Positions 46,137 through 60,730 of a stretch of DNA of 64,000 bases are shown piece by piece. The notes below the pieces were generated by a model, which saw nothing but the letters and a program-made list of their open reading frames with translations, was not told the DNA's origin and searched no databases. The stretch is from assembly GCF_014633365.1 (NCBI RefSeq), contig NC_068351.1, positions 24,586,366 to 24,650,365 on the forward strand, written 5' to 3'. This DNA comes from Diospyros lotus. Lineage: Eukaryota > Streptophyta > Magnoliopsida > Ericales > Ebenaceae. Position numbers and translations under genes: made by a program. Each line of letters begins with the position of its first letter. Position 1 is the first letter of the stretch.

Positions 46137-46336
46137 TGGCCAACTTCTCGGACGTACCATTGATTGCCATCCCCGACGAGCAGAAAGTGGCCAGCTTCTC
46201 GGACGTACCGTTCGTGCGATCTATTAGAGGTCCCTGCAATATGAGGCCCTTCGTGAATAATAAATATGGTTCTCATCGTGGGTGCTTGGTCCGGCTTGGG
46301 AGCTCGGTGAGGACTCTGTTGGGTTGGCTGCTTGGA
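46137..46336 (-). other. Tat element gag-RT junction with the protease deleted
   Basis: The gag end (GGPHIAGTSNRSHERYVRE-like, in a shifted frame) is followed directly by the RT opening; no DTG/DSG protease is present. The phrase 'CTTCTCGGACGTACC' occurs twice (46145 and 46196), so the deletion may have involved or been followed by a short duplication. Confidence 0.6.
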
Positions 46337-46982
46337 CTATTGATCCCTAGGGCGCATCACATAATCATGTAGTCGACCTCTCCTGATTAGTTCTTCGATT
46401 GCGTCTTTCAACACCCAACATTCGGACGTAGTGTGCCCCACCTCGTTGTGATAGACGCAGAATTTGCTCTTGGTTTTGTATTTATCGGGAGTCCTTAGAG
46501 GGTTAGGCTTCCCAAAGTCTTCTTTGTTACGCTCTGTGGCAAAGATCCTGTCCTGGGAGTCAGACAAAACACTGTAACTTTCGTACTGACCTTGGCGGGC
46601 CGGTCGTTTCGCTCCCTACCCATATCTCGCATTCTTGGCAGTCTGATCATCGGGGCCTCGCCCCTGCCTTTCCTTGCGAGGTTCTTCGTCACCCCTCTTC
46701 TTGTTTTGGCTAGTATGATCCCCCCCCCCCTTCTTCTGGTTGCTGGGCTTTTTCAGACTGAAAGCTTCCTCCCACCGGACCTCCTTTGCAGCTAGCTCGA
46801 AAAATTCTCCGAGGTCTCTTACCGGGGACTTGTAAATGCTTTTGTAGAGCTTCCTATCCTTGCGAAGCCCAACGGAGATCATGGTCAGGATACCTTCGTC
46901 GGAAGGGTTTTCCACATTATTTACCTCGCGCCTGAACCTGTCTATGTAATCCTTCAAAGATTCGTTAGATCGTTGGAAAACC
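46337..46982 (-). pseudogene. Tat element gag (N-terminus missing)
   Basis: From the LTR junction the minus frame reads VFQRSNESLKDYIDRFRREV and SVGLRKDRKLYKSIY, the retrotransposon gag (PF03732-type) helices. A Lys/Arg-rich stretch follows, with a TAG at 46616. The same frame resumes with YHNEVGHTTSECWVLKDAIE, the modified zinc-knuckle region of Tat gag proteins, and RRGRLHDYV. The first part of gag is gone, fused to LTR sequence by a deletion. It is inactive. Confidence 0.85.
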
Positions 46983-47680
46983 GTAGATAAAAAGTCTACC
47001 TGGCTCTCAAAAGAGTCTCTTACCTGGCTCTCAAAAGAGTCTCTTACCTGGCTCTCAAAAGAGCTGGCCGATATATAGCAAGAGGTGTCCCCATGTAGGT
47101 ACAGCATGCCTGCTGCAGAAGATGGGACAGAATACCTAGTGCCGGCGAAGGATGTCCATGTAGCAGAAATGTGCCGATGGAACCTCCATTAATGTAAATA
47201 GGATCCGTTATTAATGACAAAGGGACCCGTCATTAATGAGGATGGGATCTTAAGGTGAACGCACGAAAACCTGGGCATGGTGGTAATGATGTTGTCAAGA
47301 AAATGCTAGGATGGGACTGGCATGGGCTGGCCAGATGGGCTGAGGAAGTGGGCCTGAGCCGTCTAGCTGGGGCGGTCCTTGGCCCATTAGCGCATCAAGG
47401 CTTATACCCTTCTTATAATACGAGCTGGTTGGCTGAGCCAGCAAGCTACGAGATCGCTGGGAGCTTGCTCGAAGCGTAGCTGGGAGCTCGCCCAGATACA
47501 TTGATATCCTGGAGGCATCACCGGGAGCTCGCTAGGTGTTGTTATACCAACCTGGGCTTCAGTCACGCACGAGCTTGCTCTGAGGGGCTTAGCTTGAGGC
47601 CTCTTGGCCCTTTAGCGGTTAGGTCGGCCCACCGAGTTAAATCCAGCCCTTATAGAGTAGAACGGGAAATACCCGTAACA
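46983..47680 (-). repeat. Tat element 5' LTR (right), truncated at the U5 side
   Basis: Aligns with 38424-39075. It ends ACCCGTAACA at 47680. The part equal to 38262-38423, the PBS and the start of gag are deleted. A 24-bp unit (TCTCTTACCTGGCTCTCAAA + AGAG) is present about three times at 46995-47063 but once in the left LTR. Confidence 0.88.
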
Positions 47681-48423
47681 AGATCCATAACAAGCATATT
47701 GATATAATAGGCCACCTTAGCTTCTATAGATTCATGGAGTAGGTCATTGTTTCAAAGCAAACTTACTTTGTTATTTTCCTTATGATCTTATGATAAACTA
47801 ACATTCAGATGCATTATTAACCAATTGCACAAAGAAGCAAGGAATGAAAATGATGAAAAATAACTTTCATACAAAGGAAATGAAAAGAGTCACAAGTCAA
47901 GAGTTAAGAGAAAAAGAAAATACATCTCAACAAAACCTATACTAGTCATACACCACTTTTGTCAAAAAAAGAGGAAGGAGGATTAATGCTAGTAAAAGTG
48001 CTTGGGATCTCACCACCCTCAAGTGCAGTCATTGAAGGAACATTTTGAGAAGCCAAGTCCTTGGTCCCATCTTATCTAGTTGCCCCCAAGTCTTTAAGAG
48101 CGTCGATCATCTCACTCCCTCTAAAGCGTTGGGAACACAACTCCCAAGAGCCCTCAAGGTTCTCCAAATCATCCTCAAGTTGATATGTTAGGAAAGGCTT
48201 GGGCTCGTAAGATCTAGATCATATAGCTGCCAATCCAAGACCTCGAGGTTCTCCATCTCCTAAGTGACCAATTCGGGGAACGTCTCGCCAGGATGTTAAG
48301 ACTCAAGAGCAAGCAAGGTAAAAGCCATACTTGCTAAAGCAATCAGCATATTGCTCCTTCCTATCATACCAATCCTGAGAGAAACAACAATCCCTAACTA
48401 CTTTAATCAACACTATGGAAAGG
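47681..48423 (-). pseudogene. Unrecognised coding remnant flanking the Tat element
   Basis: The minus frame from about 48190 to 47965 is open except for one TAA: LEDDLENLEGSWELCSQRF, SEMIDALKDLGATR, then MTALEGGEIPSTFT and SSFFDKSGV before a stop. Similar coding-like fragments (RKEQYADCFSKYGFYLACS) lie at about 48380-48310. I do not know the family; a domesticated or decayed transposon accessory protein is possible. Sequence 47681-47960 is AT-rich and non-coding. Confidence 0.3.
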
Positions 48424-48575
48424 TGTAACATCCTTTATTGAGCGATAGGAAATATCGGAACAACTTATTATAATAGGCTTATGCGAACTTTCCATTGGGT
48501 CACCAATCCTTGAGTTTTCCTAACTCAAGCACGTTTAACACGAGAGTTATTTGTTTACATTTAGCCTAAAATTAA
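48424..48575 (-). mobile_element. Second 5S-derived element, partial
   Basis: Starts TGTAACATCC like the copy at 20074 and aligns with its first 150 bp (TGAGCGATAGG, TATGCGAACTT, GGGTCACCAATC, CAAGCACGTTTAAC). The 5S-like part is more diverged and the right half is missing. It lies about 570 bp upstream of the glycerol kinase start. Confidence 0.55.
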
Positions 48576-52120
<3,545 letters not shown>

Positions 52121-52260
52121 TTGGATCTTCTACAGCATGTTCTTAATTTTTCCCTCAATCTGATTTGCTGTTTTATCCTTTATTTTCCCCTTTAGTTTGC
52201 TTGGAAAAATCTGTGAATTATAAACACCTTAGTTCGTTCAGTGTTGAAGTTTAAATCACA

Positions 52261-52266
52261 AATAAA
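52261..52266 (+). terminator. Possible polyadenylation signal of glycerol kinase
   Basis: AATAAA 141 bases after the stop codon, in T-rich 3' flanking DNA. Plant signals are loose, so this is only a candidate. Confidence 0.4.
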
Positions 52267-52439
52267 TGATGATTTTATTGGCACCATAGCGATGAGGAAG
52301 AAACGTATTGTTCTTGCAATCTTTTGCAGATAAAAATAACAAGAAATGATCCTCATTTGTCTGAATCCCACTGAGTACATTCTCTCACATCTGTTCTTGG
52401 ACGATATTTATGCTAGAATAAAGATCTTGCAGTTGTAGC

Positions 52440-53441
52440 AGTTATAACTGCTTTAAAATTTTAATTTAGTTTTGTAAAATTGGATTCAACTAGAAGAGGG
52501 CCAACCAGTGGGGTGGTGAAGTCCTAGCACAAAATGGACAATACTATAATAAATCTATATGTCTATCTTACATCACACTACTACTTATTTCGCTCTTCTT
52601 CGCTTTTTTACGCCTCTCTATTTTTTACTTGAGATTATTATACTTACATGATCTCTCATCATTTGTGCCTTCGATTTTGACATAAAAGGTAAATTGTAAG
52701 TGGAAACTTTGTCTCACTGCACAGGACAAGAAATCAAACTCACGACCTACTGATGCGAATCACAACTTATCATGATTCGACCACTTGACTTTTACCCTAA
52801 CGGCCTCTCTACCTTATACTATTCTCTATTTAGATGCCGGCCACTGCCCATTCCACCTCTTCTTCGCCCTTGTACTTTTGTGGGATAGGGGGGCCTTGGT
52901 ATCCTTCGTAGCATAGATGCATAGGCTTTATTTAACTCTCTTAAACCCCAAATTCGCTCAACAGCACAACCACCACACCACTTATCACAACAACGTCGTC
53001 TATGGTCTTTCATCCCACAACAATGATGGTGAAACATGTAGAGTTCTCTGAACTTATTGTTCGAATACGTTCACCTGTTACCGCTAGCAAGTACCCAACT
53101 TGCTATAATTTTACTACTTCTGGCATCACTTAGAAAGTATTAACGACCTTTAGTGGTCATCTTTTATCCTTCTCTAGGGATTTTAGAACCCTCCTTGGAC
53201 TTTTATCCAATTTGATGGAACTGCTTTTGGGATTTGTAACTAAGAGAAGTTGGTCTCTTCTTGTTGGGTTAATAATGTAATGCTATTAAATCTATATATG
53301 TTGTGGGTTAATAATGTTAGTAGAGATGCATATATATGTTGTGTGCCACTTCTTTGAAAGGTGAAAATGATTGTTGAATCGCTATTTGTGTTGATTTTTA
53401 TGGTTATCCTTCTTGTGATAGCTTCATTTTTGGGCTGTAGG
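52440..53441. other. Unassigned DNA between glycerol kinase and the MITE
   Basis: No gene or transposon edge could be supported. Short repeats such as 'GTTGTGGGTTAATAATGT' and 'TCTATATATGTTGTG' occur at 53265-53345. Confidence 0.45.
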
Positions 53442-54386
53442 GCTAGTTTGACTATGAGTTTTTTTTTTTAAAGCTTTTAAGTTGAGTAATGTTTAAGCTG
53501 GTTACAGCGTTTAAGCTAATAACATGTTTGGATAGAGATATTTTTAAGTTATTAGTGTAAAGTTATGTATTTGGTTTCTAAAAGCTGATAAGTTATTAGA
53601 ATTTAGCAAAAAGACTAAAATGGACATGATATTAAATAATACAAATAAAATTCAAAAAATATAATTTAAAAAAAATTAATGTCCAATTATTAAAATACTT
53701 ACAATTACATGTTAATAAATTATACATAATTATTAAAAATATATTAAGATTATAAATTATAAATTATATGTGTTATATATGTTATATTACTGTTATATAT
53801 ATAGTTCGGCCATGATAGTAGCGTGGAGGAGACAAGGGTGATGGACAGTTGATGATGCGATGGCCAATGGTGACGATCTGCTAGCATGGCAATGATGGAG
53901 GCTTGCGGCGATCTGGTAGCAGGGCGGCTTGCGGCGATGGCGACGCTAGGCAACGAGGCGGCTTGCGGCGAAGGTAGCAATGGGCGACGATGAAGGCTTG
54001 CAGCACTGGCGATGGCGGCGATCTACTAACAGGGTGGCACTGGGCGACGACAACGATCGTTTATGGAGGAGATCCGGCAATAATGGAGGAGAAGATGAGA
54101 AGGAGAAGATGGCAATGAGAAGACCGTTTATGGAGGGATAAGGGGTTGTAAATTTTGATATTGTTGGAGGGTGAAATGGTAATTTACCTGGTCAACTCAA
54201 AAAGCTCCACAGAGCTTCTTTGCAAAAATGGGTAGCTAATGGCTTCTCCAAAACGCTATTGGTTTAGCGTTTCAATTGCATCGCTTTTAAGCTGTTGTAA
54301 TATCCAAACGGGTAAGATAACAACCTTCATGGCTTTTAAGCTAAATGAAGCACTTATAAGCGATCAAACTACATTGCCAAACTAGC
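53442..54386. mobile_element. Candidate hAT-like non-autonomous element (945 bp)
   Basis: The left end GCTAGTTTGACTATG and right end CATTGCCAAACTAGC form an imperfect inverted repeat. Subterminal similarity continues in inverted orientation (AAGCTTTTAAG..., 'TGTTTGGATA' near 53525 against 'TATCCAAACG' near 54301). The interior has an AT-rich half and a GGCGATGG/CTTGCGGCGA repeated half (53850-54060). No convincing 8-bp target duplication was found, so the exact ends may be off by a few bases. Confidence 0.55.
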
Positions 54387-54399
54387 TGGTAATGTTGTA

Positions 54400-55110
54400 C
54401 AAGTTTCTCTAGTTGTATTTTTCACTTAGTTTTGTTGTCTCCCCCTTAGCTGTTGGTACATCTTTGGTTTGCAACCCAAATATCAATTTATTGGTGTACT
54501 TTATTTGGAGAGAGCGCAACAACAAATGTTTCAGATGATTCATGCATTGGTGTACTTTATTTGGAGATAACGCAACAATAGATGCTTCAGTGATCAAGAT
54601 AGGTCTGGGTCACAATTGGAGCATCAAATCCAATGTGTTGTATGGGCTTGTCTAGCCACTATTCACTTCCAACCAGGTCTGCGTCACAATTGGAGCATCA
54701 GATCCAATGTGTTGTATGGGCTTGTCTAGTCATTATTCACTTCCAACCATCTCTTCAGAGTAGTGCTCTGCATTATTTCTGGCAGCTCCCAGTTGATCAG
54801 TCTTTTATTTTTCATCGATCCTTTCATTTCTTGCTCTATTTTTTCGGCTCTTGGAGCTAGTGTTATTCCCTTTTTAGTCTTCTTTTGGGTCTTCTTGTTT
54901 TTCATGTCATTTTGTTGCCTTTGAATGCATTCTAGTTAGTGTTTTATTTTGTATATATTTTCGGTTAGACTAAATCAGAGGGCATTTGTATTCGAGTGCT
55001 TGTGTTTTTATCTAACGGTTTTCTTTTGGTCTGGGGTATGTCTTGATTTTCGATTGTAGACGCTTTGACGTGATTTATTTATATATTTTTCTTATTTATA
55101 AAAAAAAATC
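54400..55110 (+). mobile_element. LINE (L1-type) 3' end fragment
   Basis: The plus frame at 54490-54535 reads LVYFIWRERNNKCFR, the W-x-ERN phrase at the C-terminus of plant L1 ORF2 (zf-RVT region), and then stops. The 3' untranslated part is followed by a short A-run at about 55101-55109. Two stretches are duplicated in tandem: about 57 bp (54493/54550) and about 73 bp (54604/54677). RT and endonuclease are absent, as in a 5'-truncated insertion. Confidence 0.6.
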
Positions 55111-55370
55111 AATTTCCTGTAAAGCAGACTGCTGGTGAATGTTCCTTATTAATGTTTATGTAGCAAGATGTATATATAATAAGCAAGGTAATGTTCAATG
55201 CATTTAACATTATGAAAATTAGTAGCCAGTTTCAAATTTTAAAGCATGCTTAAAAGGCAAAAATTGGGACACGCCCCAAGCCCTAAGGTGAGGTTAGACA
55301 AAGGTCACCTCACACACAATCGTCTGAAGGTAGCTGTAAAGTTTGATTCATTTCTTTGGATAAATGCCTT

Positions 55371-55806
55371 AGTAATGAAACATTTGAAGTATGTTTTCTA
55401 TGATCTAGACGCTTAAAGCATACCCAATAATCATTTAAGCTATATTCGATAATAATCCAAAATATAAAAGATTTTTAATCTCACAAAGTCACAAACACAA
55501 TATTTGCACAGACTCCATCACACAGTATGATGAACAGAGTATTGTCTTAACAATACATGATACGTAAAGGATTTCTAAAATATTGTATCAAGTTAGTAAT
55601 GAAACATTTGAAGTATATTTTATATGATCTAGACACTTAAAGCATACCCAATAATCATTTAAGTTATATATGGTAATAATCCAAAATATAAAGAATTTCT
55701 AATCTTACAAAATCACAACTACAAGGGGCACACAATATTTGCAGAGACTCTATCACACAACATGATAAATAGAGTATTGTATCAACAATACATGATACGT
55801 AAAGTC
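55371..55806. repeat. Tandem duplication, 224-bp unit
   Basis: The unit starting AGTAATGAAACATTTGAAGT at 55371 recurs at 55595 with scattered differences and includes 'GCATACCCAATAATCATTTA' and 'ACAATACATGATACGTAAAG'. No coding capacity. Confidence 0.85.
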
Positions 55807-55841
55807 ACACAAAGCTCATCGTGTATCATGGTAAGGTGTGC

Positions 55842-56116
55842 TAGAGTTGGAAAACGAGTGGACCCAATTTGGCCCACGAGGGAGGCGGGTAAGGTCGGGC
55901 AATGGGAAATAGTGGCTTGGCACAGTTCTATGACCCTTAATAAACGAGTCAAGGTAGGTCGGCTCGAGCCATTTGGTGGACCACCCCCATTTTTTATGAG
56001 TCAGGCTGGGCTGAGCCGCAGGCCACATAGCACTGGCCCCGCCCAGCCCGTTTGCTACAGTACCGAGCTGGGTGAGAGACAGGGCCATGGGCCGCCTGGT
56101 CTATTTGCCAACTCTA
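55842..56116. mobile_element. hAT MITE (275 bp)
   Basis: Terminal inverted repeat TAGAGTTGG...CCAACTCTA with the perfect 8-bp direct repeat AGGTGTGC on both sides (55834-55841 and 56117-56124), the hAT signature. The interior is GC-richer than its surroundings with short palindromic G/C blocks. The 126-codon frame across it is not a gene. Confidence 0.92.
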
Positions 56117-56124
56117 AGGTGTGC

Positions 56125-57120
56125 TCCAAAAAATTCAATTAGAAAAATACCTTCCACGCACAATTAATAAAACTCAAGTGTACACCAAGCAACTCCGAAA
56201 ACTAATTTGACCACTCTCAGTAAACATTACCATTGAATTAGAAGGGTTTCACATATTTCAATTAAACCCTTTTCTTCTACTTTTTATCTTGTAATGTGTT
56301 GGCATTATTATGATTTTGTTATATATTTTTAATTTCTATTATTACAAATTTAAAATTTATGAAACTTAAACAAAAAGAAAAGACAAGATGGCAATCATAT
56401 AAAAAGGAACATTTTATATTACAAATAATGATGCCAAACTCAACAAATAGCAATTATGGCCTCATCTCCAAGGTCATTGGTCAACCCTGGCTTTGTTCAT
56501 GGAGACTCCAATGCACACCTTAAACCCTTAAAACTTGTTACCAAAGCAAATGTTGCCATAACCCTTCATTATTGATGGGTTTATTGGATAATCATTTCGT
56601 TTAAGAAACACTTTTTTTACTTAATTAAAAAAATATATTTTTTATTTTAAAACATAAAATTAAAAACTATAAAACATCCAATGCTTATTTAAAAAGGAAA
56701 GTGGAGCTTTTGTTTTATTCGAATGAAAAAGATATAAAGAGTATGACAAGTTAACTTTCTGTCATAACTTGATTGGAATTATTTTTATTTTTATTTTTAT
56801 ATATCAAGTTTAAAGATATTTAAATACTTATGTGCTACGTTAAAGATATGAGAAAGAAAGAATGGGAATAATTTTTTGTTAAGTTATGATTTGAATGATT
56901 TTTATGTTTTATTTAAATATTAATTTTATTAATTAATTTTCTATTTTCACAAAATAACAAATTTAGTAATTAGTTAAAATTGGATTAGACATTACATAGC
57001 TAATAATCTAGCCAACCTTGCAATGATAATGTCAACCACTAAACATTAATTGTGTGTTTTAAATGATTATGACATTCAAATGATCGACTATGTCTATATA
57101 TAATTTTTTTGCTTAATCCA
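56125..57120. other. AT-rich intergenic DNA, nothing recognised
   Basis: Long A/T-rich stretches with no supported gene, RNA or transposon edge. Confidence 0.5.
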
Positions 57121-57124
57121 TAAG

Positions 57125-58070
57125 ACAATCCCTTAACAACTAAAAAATATGACTTTTGGTTCCTAAAGTGTAAAACGTAATTATTTGATATATCAACAAT
57201 TAATATTGTTGTTTTAAGTTATTATCATAACTGAGAGTAAATGGAACCATTATGTACATTATGTAAGATATCACATCAGTGAGACACATCAGATTAGATT
57301 TAATACATAATGTAACATTTGGTACCTTAACAATTAAAAAATTTGACATTTGATCCCAGATATTAAAAAAAAAGACCAGATTTGATAAAAAAAAAAAAGA
57401 AAACTAAATTTATAATAAGAAAAATCTAAAAATTTTGTTAAAAGGCCTAAAAATATTCCCAAAAAATACCTAAATTTTATAAAAGACCTAAAATTTTCAT
57501 AAAAAAAGACTTAAAAATATTCAAAAAAAATACCTCAAATTCATAAAAAGTACCAAAAAATAAAACATATAAAATGAAATTTAGGTCTTTTTTTATTGTT
57601 TTTAGTCTTTTTATGAAATTTTAAGTCTTTCTTTAAATATTTTTAGGTATTTTTATAAAATTTAGGTTTTTTTGTATTTCTTGGTATTTTTTATAAGATT
57701 TTTATGTCTTTTTATGAAATTTAGGCCTTTATGGAAATATTTTTAGCTTTTTTATGAAATGTTTAAGTCTTTTTTGAAATTTAGGTCATTTTTATTATTT
57801 TTAGGTCTTTTTTATAAATTTTTAGGAAATTTATGTCCTTTTTAAAATATTTGTATGTCTTTTTATGAAATTTAGGTTTTTTTAATATTTTTAGATTTTT
57901 TATATAAAATTTAGGTCTTTTTTAAAATAAAAAATAATACTTTTTTCATATCATGAACCATATGTCAAATTTTTTTTATTGTTGAATGATCAAATGTCAT
58001 ATTTATGTTTTAAGTATAATTTGATATGTTCCACTGATGTAGTATCCTATACAGCGTAGATAATAATTTT
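57125..58070. repeat. AT-rich foldback with 20-30-bp repeating unit
   Basis: From 57360 to 57570 the plus strand repeats units like 'AAAAGACCTAAAATTTTCAT'. From 57575 to 57935 the reverse complement 'ATGAAATTTAGGTCTTTTT' repeats about a dozen times, so the two halves can pair. The outer flanks (57150-57190 and 57985-58030) are also similar in inverted orientation. This could be a foldback transposon with internally amplified arms. No TSD was established. Confidence 0.65.
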
Positions 58071-60730
58071 GTTTAAAAATTATATTTACAAAACGACTCT
58101 TATTTTTTTTTCATTCACATATTTTGTTTCTTATTTTTTTTTTTAAAATGTCATTTTCCTATTTTAATTTCGTATCATATCCATTTTGCATTTTCTTTTT
58201 CCATATGTAATCTAAATCTCCAAGCTTGAGCATGCCTAAAGCTATTGTTTTCTACAAAAAAAAAAAAAAAAAGTTAAGGTCTTATCCCTAATAATTTTTT
58301 CAACAATTAAATCAGTCACTATGTTCAAGAATGACGCAATAGTGATGCGATAAAAGCACAATAATCAACATACTTCACTCGTTAAACATGAAAGATAACA
58401 CCAACACTCAGTGGTTCATACAAGGGTTTTAGTTGATTTTTCAAAAACAACAATATATGGCAGCAAAAATAAAACAAGATCACCTTGCTAGACTTTATAT
58501 GTAACAACCATATGCAACTAAAGCAAAAATATCACTAAGGGAGTAAGAAAGATACACATAACTGGATGAACAAAAATCTGGTGACTATGCTAAAAACGAA
58601 TCTGTGTAGCTCTCATTCTTATTGCAAGCTCCTAAAAACTATCTCACGAACAACTCCGAGTTTTTTTTCCTTAGATGACCAGTCTACCCCGCTAACATGA
58701 GGAACTAAGTTAGTCCACGCTCCATGTTACGTTGGAACTCTACAAGAAGCTTTTGTGCTAGTCAAGCTTCTACGTTGGTGATGAAATGCTATAGTAGGTT
58801 TCTTTAATAGAATGACCAACAATCTCACTGTTGGGTACAAGATGCAAAAAAGCAACAAACAAAAAATAGCAAGAACGTGGGTTTTCAAGGAAGAAGAAAA
58901 ACAAATGAGAAGACTGTCGAGGGAACTCTTTGATATAGCAAGCTTTCTTCTCTTCTTGTCTTATTTTGCTTCAACTATTCCTTCCCTTCTTATAGTCAGT
59001 CAAACCGACTAAGGAGGATAAAATATTGGAATTAGCATGCAAAAGTAAAAACAACCTTTTCATGTTTTCTATTTCCCGCACATTTTTCTTTCATTACCCA
59101 TCTGAAAGCTGCAACAAAGCATTAATTACTTTGTTACAATAAATGACAAGAGAACGTTCCCGAATTTGAATCTCGTTGTTAGAAATGGTCAACAATTATA
59201 GGAAATGATCAACCATTTCAGAGTGAATCAACAAGAAACAACCAACCATTTCATAAGGAAGTCAACTGTGTTAGAATGACTCAACAAGGAATGGTAGACC
59301 ATTTTAAAAATTGATTGACCGCTTCAATTATTTCGTCTCAACTTTCACTTAATTACATCAAGGCCTGCCATTAACTTTTAATAGCCCTCCCATTAACTCT
59401 TAATAGAATCGAGACCTCATATTAACTCTTAACGACATGCATGTTAACTCTTAATGTTTGCTCTCGTTGATTAAAAAATTCCGTTAACTCTTAACAACGT
59501 CTTTCATCATTAACCTTTAATGATGATCGAAAAGTCATTACAGTAATGCATCACTAATCCAACATTATACTCAGATTTACGTGTGACTTTCTAGGTTCAC
59601 TATTGAATAACAATCAGGATATGTGAATAACTTTGACATTGATCAAATAATTCAATTTACAATAAAATTATCTCCATGTCTTACATGTATCCCTAGAGAT
59701 TCTAAGTAACAATTACCATTATGTTAAGACAATCCTATCAGTAATGAAATCATAACTTCAAGTGAGCCAATTAGGGCATTCGATTACCGTGTACTATCAT
59801 TCTATTGAATAACATCCCGATCAAATGAGAGTTATGGATTGATCAAAATCACAGGACTCGATAGTTATGCCAAGATCTAGCATGATATGATTGAGATGAC
59901 ACTTTGAAACTTTGTCTGACATTGGAAACTCATTTCCAATCACGTGCACCTTGGTTGGGGGTTTAAGCAATCACAAACTATAACTGATTACATAGGATGC
60001 TCATCTCACGTCGGATGTCAATGGATCTCATCAGCAATCACTTGTCTCTATACGTTACTGTATAGAAACCGCACAAAGAACATTCTCACCTCACATTTAG
60101 GAGGATCTCGTGCAACGATAAATCTCTGATATCAACGTACAAGACAACTGTGTTGCCTCCAATCCAAGGACCAGTAACACAATTGAAATCATTAATCCTT
60201 AACCATATGATATGTTATTTACGTCACATTCAATAAATGTTCATCTAATACCTACCCACATGTCTACTATTTTCATCTCATAAATTATGGCACGTGACTC
60301 ACCATCATTTATCATTAGAATTTCATATTAATCAAATGCAGTAGTTCACGTGTCAGTTCATAATCGATTAATCATTTTTCTCTTATGATAAACCTAAGGA
60401 CTATGAATATCTTTAAGAAATCCTAAACTTAAGTATCTTTATCACATATTCTTAATAGTTTAAGAATAAGACATTTATTAAGAAAATTAAGGACTCATTC
60501 ATATACAAATTGAAAAACTATGAATAAAAATATAACCATAAAATATGTTAATATATTTTATTAAATTTACAAGATATGCATCATTAGTCTCAATTTATAT
60601 ATGTTAAATATTATCTAAATCTAAGTATTAGATCACTAATTCTAATAAAACACTCAACTTTTATATGTGTACTCTGTCTTGAGATAGTGAGCAAGATAAA
60701 TACATCTTTATCGGTTGAGATAAAATCTAT
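58071..60730. other. Unassigned repetitive DNA, possibly Copia LTR-derived
   Basis: A phrase near 58410 resembles the early part of the Copia LTRs in this window (a GTGGTTCATAC/GTGGTTCGGC-like stretch). Sequence 59160-59340 repeats 'CAACCATTTCA'-type phrases, and 59358-59525 repeats TTAACTCTTAA about six times. No LTR edges or genes could be supported. Confidence 0.35.

Larger units (their letters stand above)
38262..47680 (-). mobile_element. Tat-lineage gypsy element (Retand/Ogre-like), deleted
   Basis: Bounded by an intact LTR on the left (38262-39075) and a 5'-deleted LTR on the right (about 46983-47680). The minus strand encodes gag, RT, RNase H, a second archaeal-type RNase H and integrase. 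Between integrase and the left (3') LTR lie a 170-bp tandem array and an opposite-strand ORF. That set (dual RNase H, antisense extra ORF, tandem repeats in the 3' part) is known for Tat elements such as Retand. Flanking 5-mers are AGATT and AGATC (four of five match). The PBS, the gag start and the protease are missing. Confidence 0.9.

Noticed and set aside
55762..56142. 126-codon plus-strand frame
   Set aside because: Spans the edges of the hAT MITE and flanking repeat; not a gene.
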